From positions 494,308-558,307 of the forward strand of contig JAAAFW010000015.1 of NCBI GenBank assembly GCA_019352875.1: a stretch of 64,000 nucleotides of DNA. The letters are read 5' to 3'. The notes below the pieces were generated by a model. The model worked only from the letters and a program-made list of their open reading frames with translations, was not told the origin of the DNA and did no database searches. The translations under genes and the position numbers were made by a program. Shown piece by piece: positions 17,272-26,358 of this stretch. This DNA comes from Pedobacter cryoconitis. Its GTDB lineage: Bacteria; Bacteroidota; Bacteroidia; Sphingobacteriales; Sphingobacteriaceae. The first letter of the stretch is position 1; each line of letters opens with the position of its first letter.

Positions 17272-18315
17272 TTATTTTACAGCGCCCCATTTTATCATAC
17301 TTTCCACTGCCGACAGCAATGCTTCTTCGTTACTTCGTGGTTTCCAGTTAAGCATTCTTTTTGCTTTATCATTACTGGCATTCCGGTAAACGCCTACTAA
17401 TGGCAGAATGCTCTTTGCCTGTTTACTAAATATAGCTGAAATACGAATAATCCAATCCGGTACTAACTTCAGTGAGGCTTTTTTTGCAAAATCCGGCATC
17501 TCCTTTTTAATCAACCTGGAGATATCTATAAGAGACATGGTACCGCCCGATAAAGCCAGAAATCTTTGTCCCCCGGCTTCGGGATATTCCATTGCCCGAA
17601 TATGCAGGTCTGCTACATCACGTACATCAACGATTCCAAGGTTTATATTGGGTAAAGCTTTCATAGACCCATCTATCAATTTCTGCAATAATCCAAATCC
17701 GCTGGACAAAACAGGGCTCAATGATGGTCCGAAAATCCCCATGGGATTGATTACCGAAAGTTCAAGATCTCCGCCTTCACTCTCTATAAAGTCCCAGGCG
17801 GCACGCTCTGCAAGTACTTTAGATTTATTATAAGGGGATAGGCCCCGCTCCGCCGGATCCGTCCATTCTTTTTCTGTGATTAAGGTAGTTTTATCTTTAT
17901 GACTATAACCGATAGCACCAAAATTGGAAGTCATAATGACGCGCTTCACTCCTGCCTTCTTCGCTGCTTTAAGTACCCTGATAGTCCCTTCTACTGCAGG
18001 CTTTATCATTTCGTCTTCATGATCCGGAATCCGCAGGAAAATCGGGGATGCAACATGCATTACGTATGTGCAATTCTCCATTGCTTTATCCCAGTTACGA
18101 TCAATGGTCAGGTCTGTCTCAATAAAATCTATTTTCTCAAAATCTTGAATTCCACCAACCTTAAGCATTTCAATTACATCATTCATTTTGCTAAGGGACC
18201 GGATTGTTGTTTTTACACGATACCCTTGTTGCAACAATTGTAAGATGCAGTGTATACCAACAAAACCTGTTCCTCCGGTTACAAGCACCGTTTCATCAAC
18301 CTTTGAATTTTTCAT
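17272..18315 (-). CDS. NAD(P)-dependent aldehyde reductase/epimerase (extended SDR)
   Basis: 347 residues from the preferred ATG at 18315. An in-frame longer reading to 18405 adds 30 residues unlike the family. TGGTGFVGIHC is the nucleotide-binding motif, and SPYNKSKVLAE gives the Tyr-Lys pair. The pattern fits extended SDRs of the dihydroflavonol-reductase/aldehyde-reductase group, which reduce aldehydes or ketones with NADPH. It is the first gene of the operon that continues with the atypical SDR, MBL hydrolase and AraC genes. Confidence 0.85.
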   Translation of the reverse strand: MKNSKVDETVLVTGGTGFVGIHCILQLLQQGYRVKTTIRSLSKMNDVIEMLKVGGIQDFEKIDFIETDLTIDRNWDKAMENCTYVMHVASPIFLRIPDHEDEMIKPAVEGTIRVLKAAKKAGVKRVIMTSNFGAIGYSHKDKTTLITEKEWTDPAERGLSPYNKSKVLAERAAWDFIESEGGDLELSVINPMGIFGPSLSPVLSSGFGLLQKLIDGSMKALPNINLGIVDVRDVADLHIRAMEYPEAGGQRFLALSGGTMSLIDISRLIKKEMPDFAKKASLKLVPDWIIRISAIFSKQAKSILPLVGVYRNASNDKAKRMLNWKPRSNEEALLSAVESMIKWGAVK

Positions 18316-18437
18316 GGCCTTTTTTTGATTAACTCCATTAGATAACTTTAATGTCATGACAAAATTAAGGTTAGAACACAAAGCTAATTTTGTTATAAAG
18401 TCCAATCTTTATTTGTTCAAAAGTCCAGATTCCGGTT

Positions 18438-21400
18438 TTATTTGAAATCCCGCGCAGCAGGAAATATTTCTCCCTGTATAACCTTATTAACTGATGATCT
18501 TTTATTTTTGACCTGATAAACACCGTCGTTGTTTCTATTGGAAGAAGATAAGGTTCCCTTTTCCTGTAAATGGTCGTCTTCCTTAATAGTACTCAAATCT
18601 GTTAATAAGGCTGACATGTCGTAACAATGTTTAACCACCACATGGGTGACTTCACCTTCTCTCTGCAGCTTCCCTTCTACCATTAGGAGTTTAGAACGCA
18701 CAATTTCTTTCCGGTACTTTTCAAATAACTTCTGAAAAACAACGAGGTTCGCACTACCGGTTTCATCTTCAATGGTAATAAAGCAGATTCCACTCGCTGT
18801 TCCAGGTCTTTGCCTGACCAGAACAAGCCCGGCAATCCTTACCAGGGTTCCATCCGGCCAAAGCTGCAGCTCGCGAGCTGAAAGAATCCCGCCTGCAAAT
18901 AATTGTTTACGCACAAAGCTAACCGGATGAGCCTTTAATGAAAGAGAAGTTGTACTGTAATCCTGCAGCACATGTTCCGATGCTGACATTTTCGGCAAAT
19001 TAATGGGCTGTTCAGCAGCGCTTTCAGAAGGCTGTCCCTGAAACATTCCTACAGGCCGGTCATTTAGAGACGAAATCTCCCATAGCGCCTGACGCCTGTC
19101 CAGCCCTATTGACCGGAAAGCATCTGCATCAGCTAATTTCTCTATTGCTAAGATTGAAACTCCTGCATCCAGTAATGCGTGGATGTGTTTATAGGATGGG
19201 TATCTCCCTGCTGCCAACACCCTCATTTCTCCCTCTTTTAGTCCTTTTACCTGACGAAAACCAAGTCTGACTTTATAATGTTCGCCACTACGTTCTTCCA
19301 GCGTATTATCCCAGTTTGAAAAGTTAATATCGACCGGCAACATTTCTACGCCATGCTTCTGAGCATCAATAACGATCTGCGCAGGTTGATAGAAACCCAT
19401 AGGCATACTGTTAAGCAGCGATGCGGCAAAAATATCAGGATAATAGTATTTGATCCAGGAAGATATATAGACCAATAAGGCAAAACTTGCCGCATGACTT
19501 TCCGGGAAACCATAACTACCAAATCCCTCCAACTGCTTGAATACCCTTTTTGCAAACTCTTCCTCGTAGCCATTTGCAACCATTCCTCCTACCAATTTTT
19601 CTTTATACTGGCTAACCAGGCCTTTCGCCTTAAAAGTTGCCATACTGCGTCGTAAACCATCTGCTTCGGCGGGAGTAAATCCTGCAGCTACAATTGCTAT
19701 TTCCATTGCCTGCTCCTGAAATAAAGGAACTCCGCATGTACGGTCCAAAATGCTCCTCAACTCTTCTTTAGGATATTCAATCGGCTCTTCCTTATTCCGC
19801 CGCCGCAGATAAGGATGCACCATATCGCCCTGAATTGGTCCCGGCCTTACAATTGCAACTTCAATAACCAGATCATAGAATTCTTTTGGTCTCAACCTGG
19901 GCAGCATAGACATCTGTGCCCGGCTCTCAATCTGGAATACGCCTATAGTATCTGCATGGCTAATCATTTCATAGACTGCTGCATCATCCTGGGGAACGTT
20001 GGCTAAAGTGAGTTCACGACCGTAATGTTCCTCTGCAAGGTCAAATGCTTTCCGGATGCAGGTGAGCATTCCCAAAGCCAGGACATCTACTTTCAGAAAT
20101 CCAAGGGCTTCTATATCATCCTTATTCCACTCTATATTAGTCCGGTCTTCCATTCTTGCATTCAATATTGGGCAGAGATCGGATAGTTTACCCCTTGTAA
20201 TCACGAAACCACCGGTATGCTGGCCCAACTGACGAGGAAACCCAATATATTCTTCGGTCAGTTGTAACACCTTCATCAGGTGTTTATCATTAGAATCAAA
20301 CCCTTCACTGGACCCTGATTTTCCTTCCAGCCATTCCGGCGTAAGTTCATATCTGGATTTGGATAACCGGTCAACAGCATCTGCAGATAATCCCATAGCC
20401 TTACCGACGTCACGTACCGCACCTTTCCAATGCACTTGCGTTACCGTTGCGACAATACCGGCACGATCCCTCCCATATTTGTTATAGATATACTGCATAA
20501 CCTCTTCACGACGTTCGTGTTCAAAATCCACGTCAATATCAGGCGGTTCATCCCGGGCATCTGACATAAATCGGGCAAATAATAATTTGACCTTAATCGG
20601 GTTAACCGAAGTGATACCCAGACAGTAGCAGACCACAGAGTTGGCTGCTGACCCACGCCCCTGGCAAAGAATGCGTTGTTCTCTCGCAAACCGGACATAA
20701 TCATAGACAGTGAGAAAATAAGAGGCGTAATTTTTACGCTCCATAAATTCCAGTTCCATATTTATCGTTTTACGGATATCTTCTGGTATTTCATCTCCAA
20801 AATGTTCTTTAGCTCCCTTCCATGTCAGCATGGTAAGCTCCTGCTGAGGAGAACGGCCGTCACTGGTAATTTCTTCTGGATATATATATTCCAGCGTGTC
20901 CAGTGAAAACGTGCATTCCGAGGTAATCTGTTGGGTAAGTGTTATAGCATCCGGATACTGACGAAACAAACGGATCATTTCATGGATCGGTTTCATATAC
21001 CTTTCTGCATTCTGAAATAAACGGAAACCCGCAGTGTAGATCGTACATTTTTCCCGGATACAAGTCAGGATATCCTGCAGTTCTCTACGTCCCCTGTTAT
21101 GATAGTGAATGTCATTTGTAGCCACCATAGGTATATCAAACTGCCTGGAAAGCAGCGAAACACGAAACAGTCTTTTACTGTCATCGCTTTGATAAGACCG
21201 GATTGCAGCTATATAAAGATCCTTTCCGAACATCTGTTTATACTCCTGAAGGGCTGATTTAAAATCTGTATCGAAATCAAATTGTGTATTCAGTGTATCT
21301 GGTGGTAATACAATAAATTGAATACCTGCTGCATGTTTATATACATCAGATTTGTATAAATGACACTGGCCTTTTTCCGCGCGCATATTACCTTCAGTTA

Positions 21401-21674
21401 GCAAGCCTGAGAGTCTGCCATAAGCATCCCTGTCTTTTGGATAGGCCAATAAACTGGGGCCATCCAGCAGATTCAGGCGGCATGCAGGAATAAAACGGAT
21501 ACCTTTCGCTTTTGCTGCAACATGTCCCCTCACAATACCGGCCAGCGTATTATGATCTGTAATGGCAATGGCAGTATAACCCAGAGCTGCTGCCTGTTCC
21601 ACTACTTCTTCGGGATGTGATCCTCCGCGCAAAAAGCTGAAATTGGTCGTAACCTGTAATTCTGTATAGTGCAT
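18438..21674 (-). CDS. dnaE2: error-prone DNA polymerase DnaE2 (ImuC)
   Basis: C-family DNA polymerase that performs mutagenic translesion synthesis. From the preferred ATG at 21674 (MHYTELQV) it has 1078 residues; a longer in-frame reading to 21764 overlaps imuB and is unlikely. Order of parts: PHP domain at the N-terminus (NFSFLRGGSHPEE), palm with PDIDVDFEHERR (near residue 380, catalytic aspartates), fingers, HhH, and a C-terminal OB fold (VRIAGLVLVRQRPGTASG). No intein. It is the third gene of imuA-imuB-dnaE2, 10 bp after imuB. In known systems ImuB links DnaE2 to the sliding clamp and the set is induced by DNA damage. Confidence 0.95.
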   Translation of the reverse strand: MHYTELQVTTNFSFLRGGSHPEEVVEQAAALGYTAIAITDHNTLAGIVRGHVAAKAKGIRFIPACRLNLLDGPSLLAYPKDRDAYGRLSGLLTEGNMRAEKGQCHLYKSDVYKHAAGIQFIVLPPDTLNTQFDFDTDFKSALQEYKQMFGKDLYIAAIRSYQSDDSKRLFRVSLLSRQFDIPMVATNDIHYHNRGRRELQDILTCIREKCTIYTAGFRLFQNAERYMKPIHEMIRLFRQYPDAITLTQQITSECTFSLDTLEYIYPEEITSDGRSPQQELTMLTWKGAKEHFGDEIPEDIRKTINMELEFMERKNYASYFLTVYDYVRFAREQRILCQGRGSAANSVVCYCLGITSVNPIKVKLLFARFMSDARDEPPDIDVDFEHERREEVMQYIYNKYGRDRAGIVATVTQVHWKGAVRDVGKAMGLSADAVDRLSKSRYELTPEWLEGKSGSSEGFDSNDKHLMKVLQLTEEYIGFPRQLGQHTGGFVITRGKLSDLCPILNARMEDRTNIEWNKDDIEALGFLKVDVLALGMLTCIRKAFDLAEEHYGRELTLANVPQDDAAVYEMISHADTIGVFQIESRAQMSMLPRLRPKEFYDLVIEVAIVRPGPIQGDMVHPYLRRRNKEEPIEYPKEELRSILDRTCGVPLFQEQAMEIAIVAAGFTPAEADGLRRSMATFKAKGLVSQYKEKLVGGMVANGYEEEFAKRVFKQLEGFGSYGFPESHAASFALLVYISSWIKYYYPDIFAASLLNSMPMGFYQPAQIVIDAQKHGVEMLPVDINFSNWDNTLEERSGEHYKVRLGFRQVKGLKEGEMRVLAAGRYPSYKHIHALLDAGVSILAIEKLADADAFRSIGLDRRQALWEISSLNDRPVGMFQGQPSESAAEQPINLPKMSASEHVLQDYSTTSLSLKAHPVSFVRKQLFAGGILSARELQLWPDGTLVRIAGLVLVRQRPGTASGICFITIEDETGSANLVVFQKLFEKYRKEIVRSKLLMVEGKLQREGEVTHVVVKHCYDMSALLTDLSTIKEDDHLQEKGTLSSSNRNNDGVYQVKNKRSSVNKVIQGEIFPAARDFK

Positions 21675-21684
21675 ATTATTCTGT

Positions 21685-23184
21685 TTAAGCAAAAAAACCG
21701 TGGACGAACCATTCCGGCTTGTCCTCACCATAATTCCCCAGTCTGAAAAGCCAGTAACGGGCACCAGCCTCGTCTTCTACACAGTAATAATCCCTGTGTA
21801 AACCCTGCTCCAGCCACCATTCCTGTTCTATACGCTCCGGGCCATCTGCCTTCTTTACTTTATGCACTTTTCCTTTATAGCGAAATAACATGGGTGGATA
21901 ATCGGGTATAGGTGCCGTAACCTCAATCCGTTCAGGAAGTGGCAGCAAGCAAACCGGCCGCGGCAAATCAGTTCTCCAGATCAGTGGATTTTTCTCCTGT
22001 AAAGAGGCAGAAAGCCTGACAGACCGCTCCGGCCAGTGATGTTCATCTGGCAGATACCGGTGTATGGCATTAATCCCTACTCTTACACCGATCCTGTCCA
22101 GCAGATTCATTACTTCTTTATTTGCGGAACCCTGCGTTATATTCCATAGTGTTTCCTGCTCCATTGAAAGGATCTCTACAACAGGAGCTTCCAGCAGAAA
22201 TAGCTCCAGACCTAATCCGGGTCTGATCGTATTGATTTTCAGTGCGAAAAGTTTAAATAAATGTGATGCATTTCGTGTCGGATGATTGGTGCCGATTTCA
22301 ATCTGTTGCATTTTACCATCAACACGGCAGCCTTTAAAAATAGCTTTACGAAGACCTTTACCTTCCTGTAACAGACGCAGACAAAGGGTTTCCAGCAGAT
22401 CTTTCAAAGCAATTTCAATTCCGGTTGCAGTACGGATCGGCTCCAGAGATGGCAATCGTTCCTGATAAGGTTGAACAGGCCGGATAGGTCTTATTGTTTC
22501 TTCAATTTCTCCCAATGCCTGTGCTAACTTTTCCAATAACAGGAGGCCAAATCGCCTTTTAAGCATATTACGTGGCATGTTGATAAAGCTTCTGACCTGA
22601 TAAAACCCTAATTTATGCATGCGCTCCAGCATACTGGTGTCAAGCCTTAAAGCAACAGGAGGTAATGGTAATAAGGCTTCTGACTGCATACCCGGCTCTA
22701 TAATAGCAGTAAGCCGGCCATATCTGGCAATAGCCCAACAGGCACCTATGGTATCAGCTATTGCTGCACGTACCTGATATCCGAAGCTTTGAAGTTTAGT
22801 TATAATCTCTTTTAGGTACAGTCGTTCGCCACCCCAAAGATGTGCACATCCGCTTATGTCCAGAATCAGACCATCTGAAGTATCTAATGCCACTATTGGC
22901 GTATAACGGATACACCATTCTGCCAATTCATTTAATAGTTTATCCTTTCTTGAGGTTTCCTCATTAAATACCTGCAACGATGGTAATATAGCTCTCGCAT
23001 CTGCGACTACCATGCCCGGTTCGATACCTAATACTCCAGCAGCAGGACTGGAAGCTTTAATGACTATACGCCCGCGATCCGGAGCAACCAGAACAAACGG
23101 TTCATCCTGGAGGCCGGGATTATGCCGGACAAACCAGTCTGTCATCAAATGATGGAACCAGATATTTACAAATCGCTTTCCCAT
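21685..23184 (-). CDS. imuB: mutasome Y-family polymerase homologue ImuB
   Basis: Y-family polymerase fold, 499 residues from ATG 23184. The usual catalytic acidic positions are replaced: the first motif reads NIWFHHLMTDWFV instead of a D-F-F motif, and the second reads TSDGLILDISG instead of SxDE. It is thus probably catalytically dead, as is normal for ImuB, and serves as an adaptor between DnaE2, ImuA and the beta clamp. It lies 1 bp after imuA and 10 bp before dnaE2. Confidence 0.92.
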   Translation of the reverse strand: MGKRFVNIWFHHLMTDWFVRHNPGLQDEPFVLVAPDRGRIVIKASSPAAGVLGIEPGMVVADARAILPSLQVFNEETSRKDKLLNELAEWCIRYTPIVALDTSDGLILDISGCAHLWGGERLYLKEIITKLQSFGYQVRAAIADTIGACWAIARYGRLTAIIEPGMQSEALLPLPPVALRLDTSMLERMHKLGFYQVRSFINMPRNMLKRRFGLLLLEKLAQALGEIEETIRPIRPVQPYQERLPSLEPIRTATGIEIALKDLLETLCLRLLQEGKGLRKAIFKGCRVDGKMQQIEIGTNHPTRNASHLFKLFALKINTIRPGLGLELFLLEAPVVEILSMEQETLWNITQGSANKEVMNLLDRIGVRVGINAIHRYLPDEHHWPERSVRLSASLQEKNPLIWRTDLPRPVCLLPLPERIEVTAPIPDYPPMLFRYKGKVHKVKKADGPERIEQEWWLEQGLHRDYYCVEDEAGARYWLFRLGNYGEDKPEWFVHGFFA

Positions 23185-23185
23185 A

Positions 23186-23917
23186 TCAGGCTGTTCTTCC
23201 AAATGGTATTTCAACCACCGGATTAAGTTTATCGAGATTCCGGAATTGATCTGATGACCATTCAAGTTCCCATATTCCGGGTTTACCATTCCGGATCTTC
23301 AGCAACTCTACGCTCCACCGTGGATAGCCTACACCAGGCATACCTTCTTCCATAGTGCTGGCAAGGGAAGTGATTTTCCACCTGGCAACAGCAGTTGTAT
23401 GATTGATTTTCAGAGGATTAAAGCAGTGCATCAGTCCTGTAACTTTACTTTGTTCTACGGCAAGCTGAAGACGGCGGGATTCCGCAAAAGTAATTCCGCT
23501 TAACTCGCCTACCACAACTGAAAGCGCATCACATTTCAAGGCCTCTTCTATGGTCCATAACACATCTTTTTCTCTAATCAGATCTATAAAAATGACCTGG
23601 TCAGGGTCTATACCAAAGATCTTTAAAGCTGGTGGAAATACTGTTCTTCTTGTACCGATCCAAAGACAAGTGCCTGTCTGCCCCACAAGGCTTCCCAACA
23701 GGCCAGCCATAAACCCGGTTGTGGCTGCAGCACCTTCTGCTGCCGGACTTAAAAATTCGTGTATTGCACCTGTTGGAAAAATATGGTTGGGAAATGCCAT
23801 TTCTAAAGGCCCCAGACCAGTACTTACCCCCTGGGCTGCGGTCTCCCTGAATCCCTGCATAGACAGAATTTGTTTTTGCAGTTTTTCGATAATCTCACCT
23901 TTATTCGCCGGTCCCAT
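23186..23917 (-). CDS. imuA: mutasome RecA-like protein ImuA
   Basis: 243 residues from ATG 23917; the longer in-frame reading to 23989 runs into the promoter region. The fold is RecA/SulA-like (GAIHEFLSPAAEGAAATTGF, then CLWIGTRR and VVVGEL), but the Walker A lysine-threonine (GKT/S) is missing, so it is unlikely to hydrolyse ATP like RecA. First gene of the mutasome operon, divergent from the LexA-like repressor. Known ImuA proteins interact with ImuB and are needed for damage-induced mutagenesis. Confidence 0.88.
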   Translation of the reverse strand: MGPANKGEIIEKLQKQILSMQGFRETAAQGVSTGLGPLEMAFPNHIFPTGAIHEFLSPAAEGAAATTGFMAGLLGSLVGQTGTCLWIGTRRTVFPPALKIFGIDPDQVIFIDLIREKDVLWTIEEALKCDALSVVVGELSGITFAESRRLQLAVEQSKVTGLMHCFNPLKINHTTAVARWKITSLASTMEEGMPGVGYPRWSVELLKIRNGKPGIWELEWSSDQFRNLDKLNPVVEIPFGRTA

Positions 23918-23937
23918 GATAATTAAAATTAAATAAT

Positions 23938-23990
23938 TACATTTGACACTATTAATGGCAAATGTTTGACACCAATAATAACAATACAAA
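23938..23990. promoter_or_regulatory. divergent promoter and tandem operator of imuA and the S24 repressor
   Basis: The octamer TTTGACAC occurs twice in the same orientation (23942-23949 and 23965-23972), 23 bp apart (about two helix turns). Flanking bases are also similar (13 of 15). On the minus strand, TTTG (complement of 23987-23990), a 20-bp spacer and AACATTTG (complement of 23959-23966) give a near-consensus Bacteroidota promoter for imuA. On the plus strand, TACATTTG (23938-23945) is a perfect -7 element for the repressor gene. Both repeats overlap these elements, as a repressor operator would. Confidence 0.6.
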
Positions 23991-24794
23991 ATGAATGATC
24001 AAAAAGTTTTTTTTGGGAATAATATAAAATTCATGCGTGAGCGTACAAAAATGAGTCAGGAAGACCTGGCTGGTGAATTAAAAATCAAACGCTCCAAACT
24101 CAGCGCAATTGAAAATGGTCAGACAAAACTGCCTTCTGCTGAAGACATCATTAATTTTTCAGCATACTTTAAAATCAGCATTGACAGCTTGTTCAAAGTA
24201 GATCTTTCTAAATTAGGGGAGCTAAAGATACGGGAACTGGAAGCTGGAAATGATGTATATATAAATGGAAGCCAGATTCGGGTTCTTGCTATTTCAGTGG
24301 ATAAAAACAATAAAGAGAATATGGAATATGTGCCCGTTAAGGCAAAAGCCGGATATCGTGCCGGTTTTAATGATCCAGAATATATCGCTGCTTTACCTAA
24401 GTTCAATCTGCCCTCATTACCTGAAGGAAAGACTTTCCGTATGTTCCCTACTACAGGAGATTCTATGCTTCCTTTTCCTGATGGTTGTGAAATTGTATGT
24501 CAGTATCTTGAAGATTGGGGAAGTTTAAAACCACAGACTCTATCTATCGTAATCTTAAAAGGTGAACAGGATTTTGTTTTTAAACAGGTTACATTACAGC
24601 CGGATGGTTTGCTGATGGAATCTTATAATAGTCTTTATGAATCTTATGTTGTACCGGTTTCGGAGGTATTGGAAATATGGCAATATTACAGTTACCATAC
24701 CAGTGAAATTCCGGAATCGAAGGATATACAGAACATAGCTGCACTCCTAAAAGAAATGCAGTCCGATATTAGAATCATCAAAACTAACCTTTAG
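23991..24794 (+). CDS. LexA-like repressor (XRE HTH plus S24 peptidase domain)
   Basis: 267-residue regulator. Residues 10-65 form an XRE/Cro-type HTH (MSQEDLAGELKIKRSKLSAIENG). Residues about 115-205 form an S24/LexA-type self-cleaving domain: A120-G121 is a possible cleavage site, S158 in TTGDSML is the nucleophile, and K198 in DFVFKQV is the likely base. Canonical LexA has a winged HTH instead, so this is a functional analogue. Its divergence from imuA and the tandem operator between them argue that it represses the mutasome and perhaps itself until DNA damage triggers cleavage. A role in stress sensing without cleavage cannot be ruled out. Confidence 0.88.
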   Translation: MNDQKVFFGNNIKFMRERTKMSQEDLAGELKIKRSKLSAIENGQTKLPSAEDIINFSAYFKISIDSLFKVDLSKLGELKIRELEAGNDVYINGSQIRVLAISVDKNNKENMEYVPVKAKAGYRAGFNDPEYIAALPKFNLPSLPEGKTFRMFPTTGDSMLPFPDGCEIVCQYLEDWGSLKPQTLSIVILKGEQDFVFKQVTLQPDGLLMESYNSLYESYVVPVSEVLEIWQYYSYHTSEIPESKDIQNIAALLKEMQSDIRIIKTNL

Positions 24795-24827
24795 ATATTA
24801 TCCGATACAGTTAATGCTTATATAACA

Positions 24828-24860
24828 TTAAGGGATCCTGATTAAACCAGGATCCCTTAA
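24828..24860. terminator. strong bidirectional terminator
   Basis: A perfect 13-bp stem (24828-24840 with 24848-24860) and 7-nt loop lie between the convergent repressor and epoxide hydrolase genes. Confidence 0.85.
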
Positions 24861-24881
24861 AATAAACTTATACCGGATTAA

Positions 24882-26177
24882 TTATCTTAACGATTTGAAA
24901 GCAGCACGAAGTTCTTCTGCAAATAACTGCGGCTCTTCCCATGAAGCAAAATGGCCTCCTTTTTTAACCTCGTTAAAGTAAATCAGGTTATGATAACTTT
25001 TTTCAGCCCATGATTTTGGAGCCTGATAAATCTCACCCGGAAAAACAGTAATAGCTGCCGGAACAGAGATATCTACAGCGTTAAAATTATTAGCATTGTT
25101 TTCCCAATAAAGTCTGGCAGAAGAAACTGCAGTATTGGTAAGCCAATAAAGTGATATATCATCAAGTATTTCGTCTTTTGTGAGTGACTTTTCTGCATTT
25201 CCCCCACTGTAAGTCCATTCATTCATTTTATCTAAGAAAAAGGACGCTAATCCAACAGGTGAATCTGTAAGTCCGTAACCCAGGGTTTGGGGGCGGGTAA
25301 CCATCATACCTGCATAACCTCCACCTTTTTTATACAGATAAGCCATAGATTCAAAAGCTTTCTTCTCCTGATCTGTTAAACCTTCGGGTGCAGGTTCCCC
25401 ATTACTTAATAATTTAGCAATATCTGCAGGAACGGTTGCTGGCATATTTACATGGATTCCTATTAAACCTTCAGGTTTTTGCTGTGCCATTTTATCTGCC
25501 ACAACCGATCCCCAGTCACCACCTTGAGATACATATTGTTTATATCCCAGGCGTTTCATTAAAACATCCCAGGCTTTGGCTATATGGTCTGCATCCCAGC
25601 CTGTTTCTGCGGGTCTTCCTGAGAAGCCATAACCGGGCATTGATGGAAATACCAGATCGAAAGCATCTTCTTCTTTTCCACCATAAGAAGTCGGGTCAGT
25701 CAGTGGTCCGACAATCTTTAAAAGTTCAAAGACAGATCCCGGCCAACCATGAGTGATAATCAATGGCAGTGCATTTTTATGTTTAGATTTGATATGGGCA
25801 AATTGGATGTCAACTCCATCTATATTGGTAATAAATTGCGGTAAGGCATTAAGTTTAGCCTCAGCTTTACGCCAGTCATATCCTTTCCCCCAGTATTCTA
25901 CGAGTTTTTTTATCTGATCCAGTTTAACCCCCTGTGACTGATCAGAAACAGTCTCTTTGTCCGGCCATCTTGTAGCCAGAACTCTTTGGCGCATATCGGA
26001 CAAGACTTTATCTGAGACATTTATCTTAAAAGGACGGATAGCTTTCAAATCCGTTTGTTTTGAGGAATTGATTTGTGCAAACGATGTTTCAACATTAACT
26101 AAGATTATACTAAAAGTCAGTGCAGTAGTTAATAATGTGCTTGTTAAAAGCAGCTTGTTTGTTCTTATTGTGTTCAT
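24882..26177 (-). CDS. exported epoxide hydrolase
   Basis: 431 residues with an N-terminal signal peptide (to about SFAQ at 35), an epoxide-hydrolase N-terminal domain (about 45-150) and an alpha/beta hydrolase core. HGWPGS (143-148) forms the oxyanion-hole region, D221 in QGGDWGS is the expected nucleophile, and H409 in KGGHFASWE is the general base. The architecture matches microsomal/juvenile-hormone-type epoxide hydrolases, which open epoxides to diols. Export to the periplasm suggests detoxifying or using environmental epoxides. It appears monocistronic. Confidence 0.88.
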   Translation of the reverse strand: MNTIRTNKLLLTSTLLTTALTFSIILVNVETSFAQINSSKQTDLKAIRPFKINVSDKVLSDMRQRVLATRWPDKETVSDQSQGVKLDQIKKLVEYWGKGYDWRKAEAKLNALPQFITNIDGVDIQFAHIKSKHKNALPLIITHGWPGSVFELLKIVGPLTDPTSYGGKEEDAFDLVFPSMPGYGFSGRPAETGWDADHIAKAWDVLMKRLGYKQYVSQGGDWGSVVADKMAQQKPEGLIGIHVNMPATVPADIAKLLSNGEPAPEGLTDQEKKAFESMAYLYKKGGGYAGMMVTRPQTLGYGLTDSPVGLASFFLDKMNEWTYSGGNAEKSLTKDEILDDISLYWLTNTAVSSARLYWENNANNFNAVDISVPAAITVFPGEIYQAPKSWAEKSYHNLIYFNEVKKGGHFASWEEPQLFAEELRAAFKSLR

Positions 26178-26303
26178 TATTTCGATGTTTTTTTCTCAAA
26201 ACTATCTCGAAACAGAAGATTTCATAAGGTTAAGTTTGTTCAGTTAGGCATAATTATGGTTGAGTAAGTAGATTCCAGCTGTGATATAGACAAGGCAAAA
26301 CAG

Positions 26304-26337
26304 AAAAAAACAGCCGAACAATTTCTTGCCCGGCTGT
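26304..26337 (-). terminator. terminator of the RND efflux operon
   Basis: ACAGCCG (26310-26316) pairs with CGGCTGT (26331-26337). The A-run at 26304-26310 becomes the U-tract on the minus strand. It lies just past the stop of the outer-membrane channel gene. Confidence 0.8.
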
Positions 26338-26358
26338 CAACTCAAACCTAACCTAATT

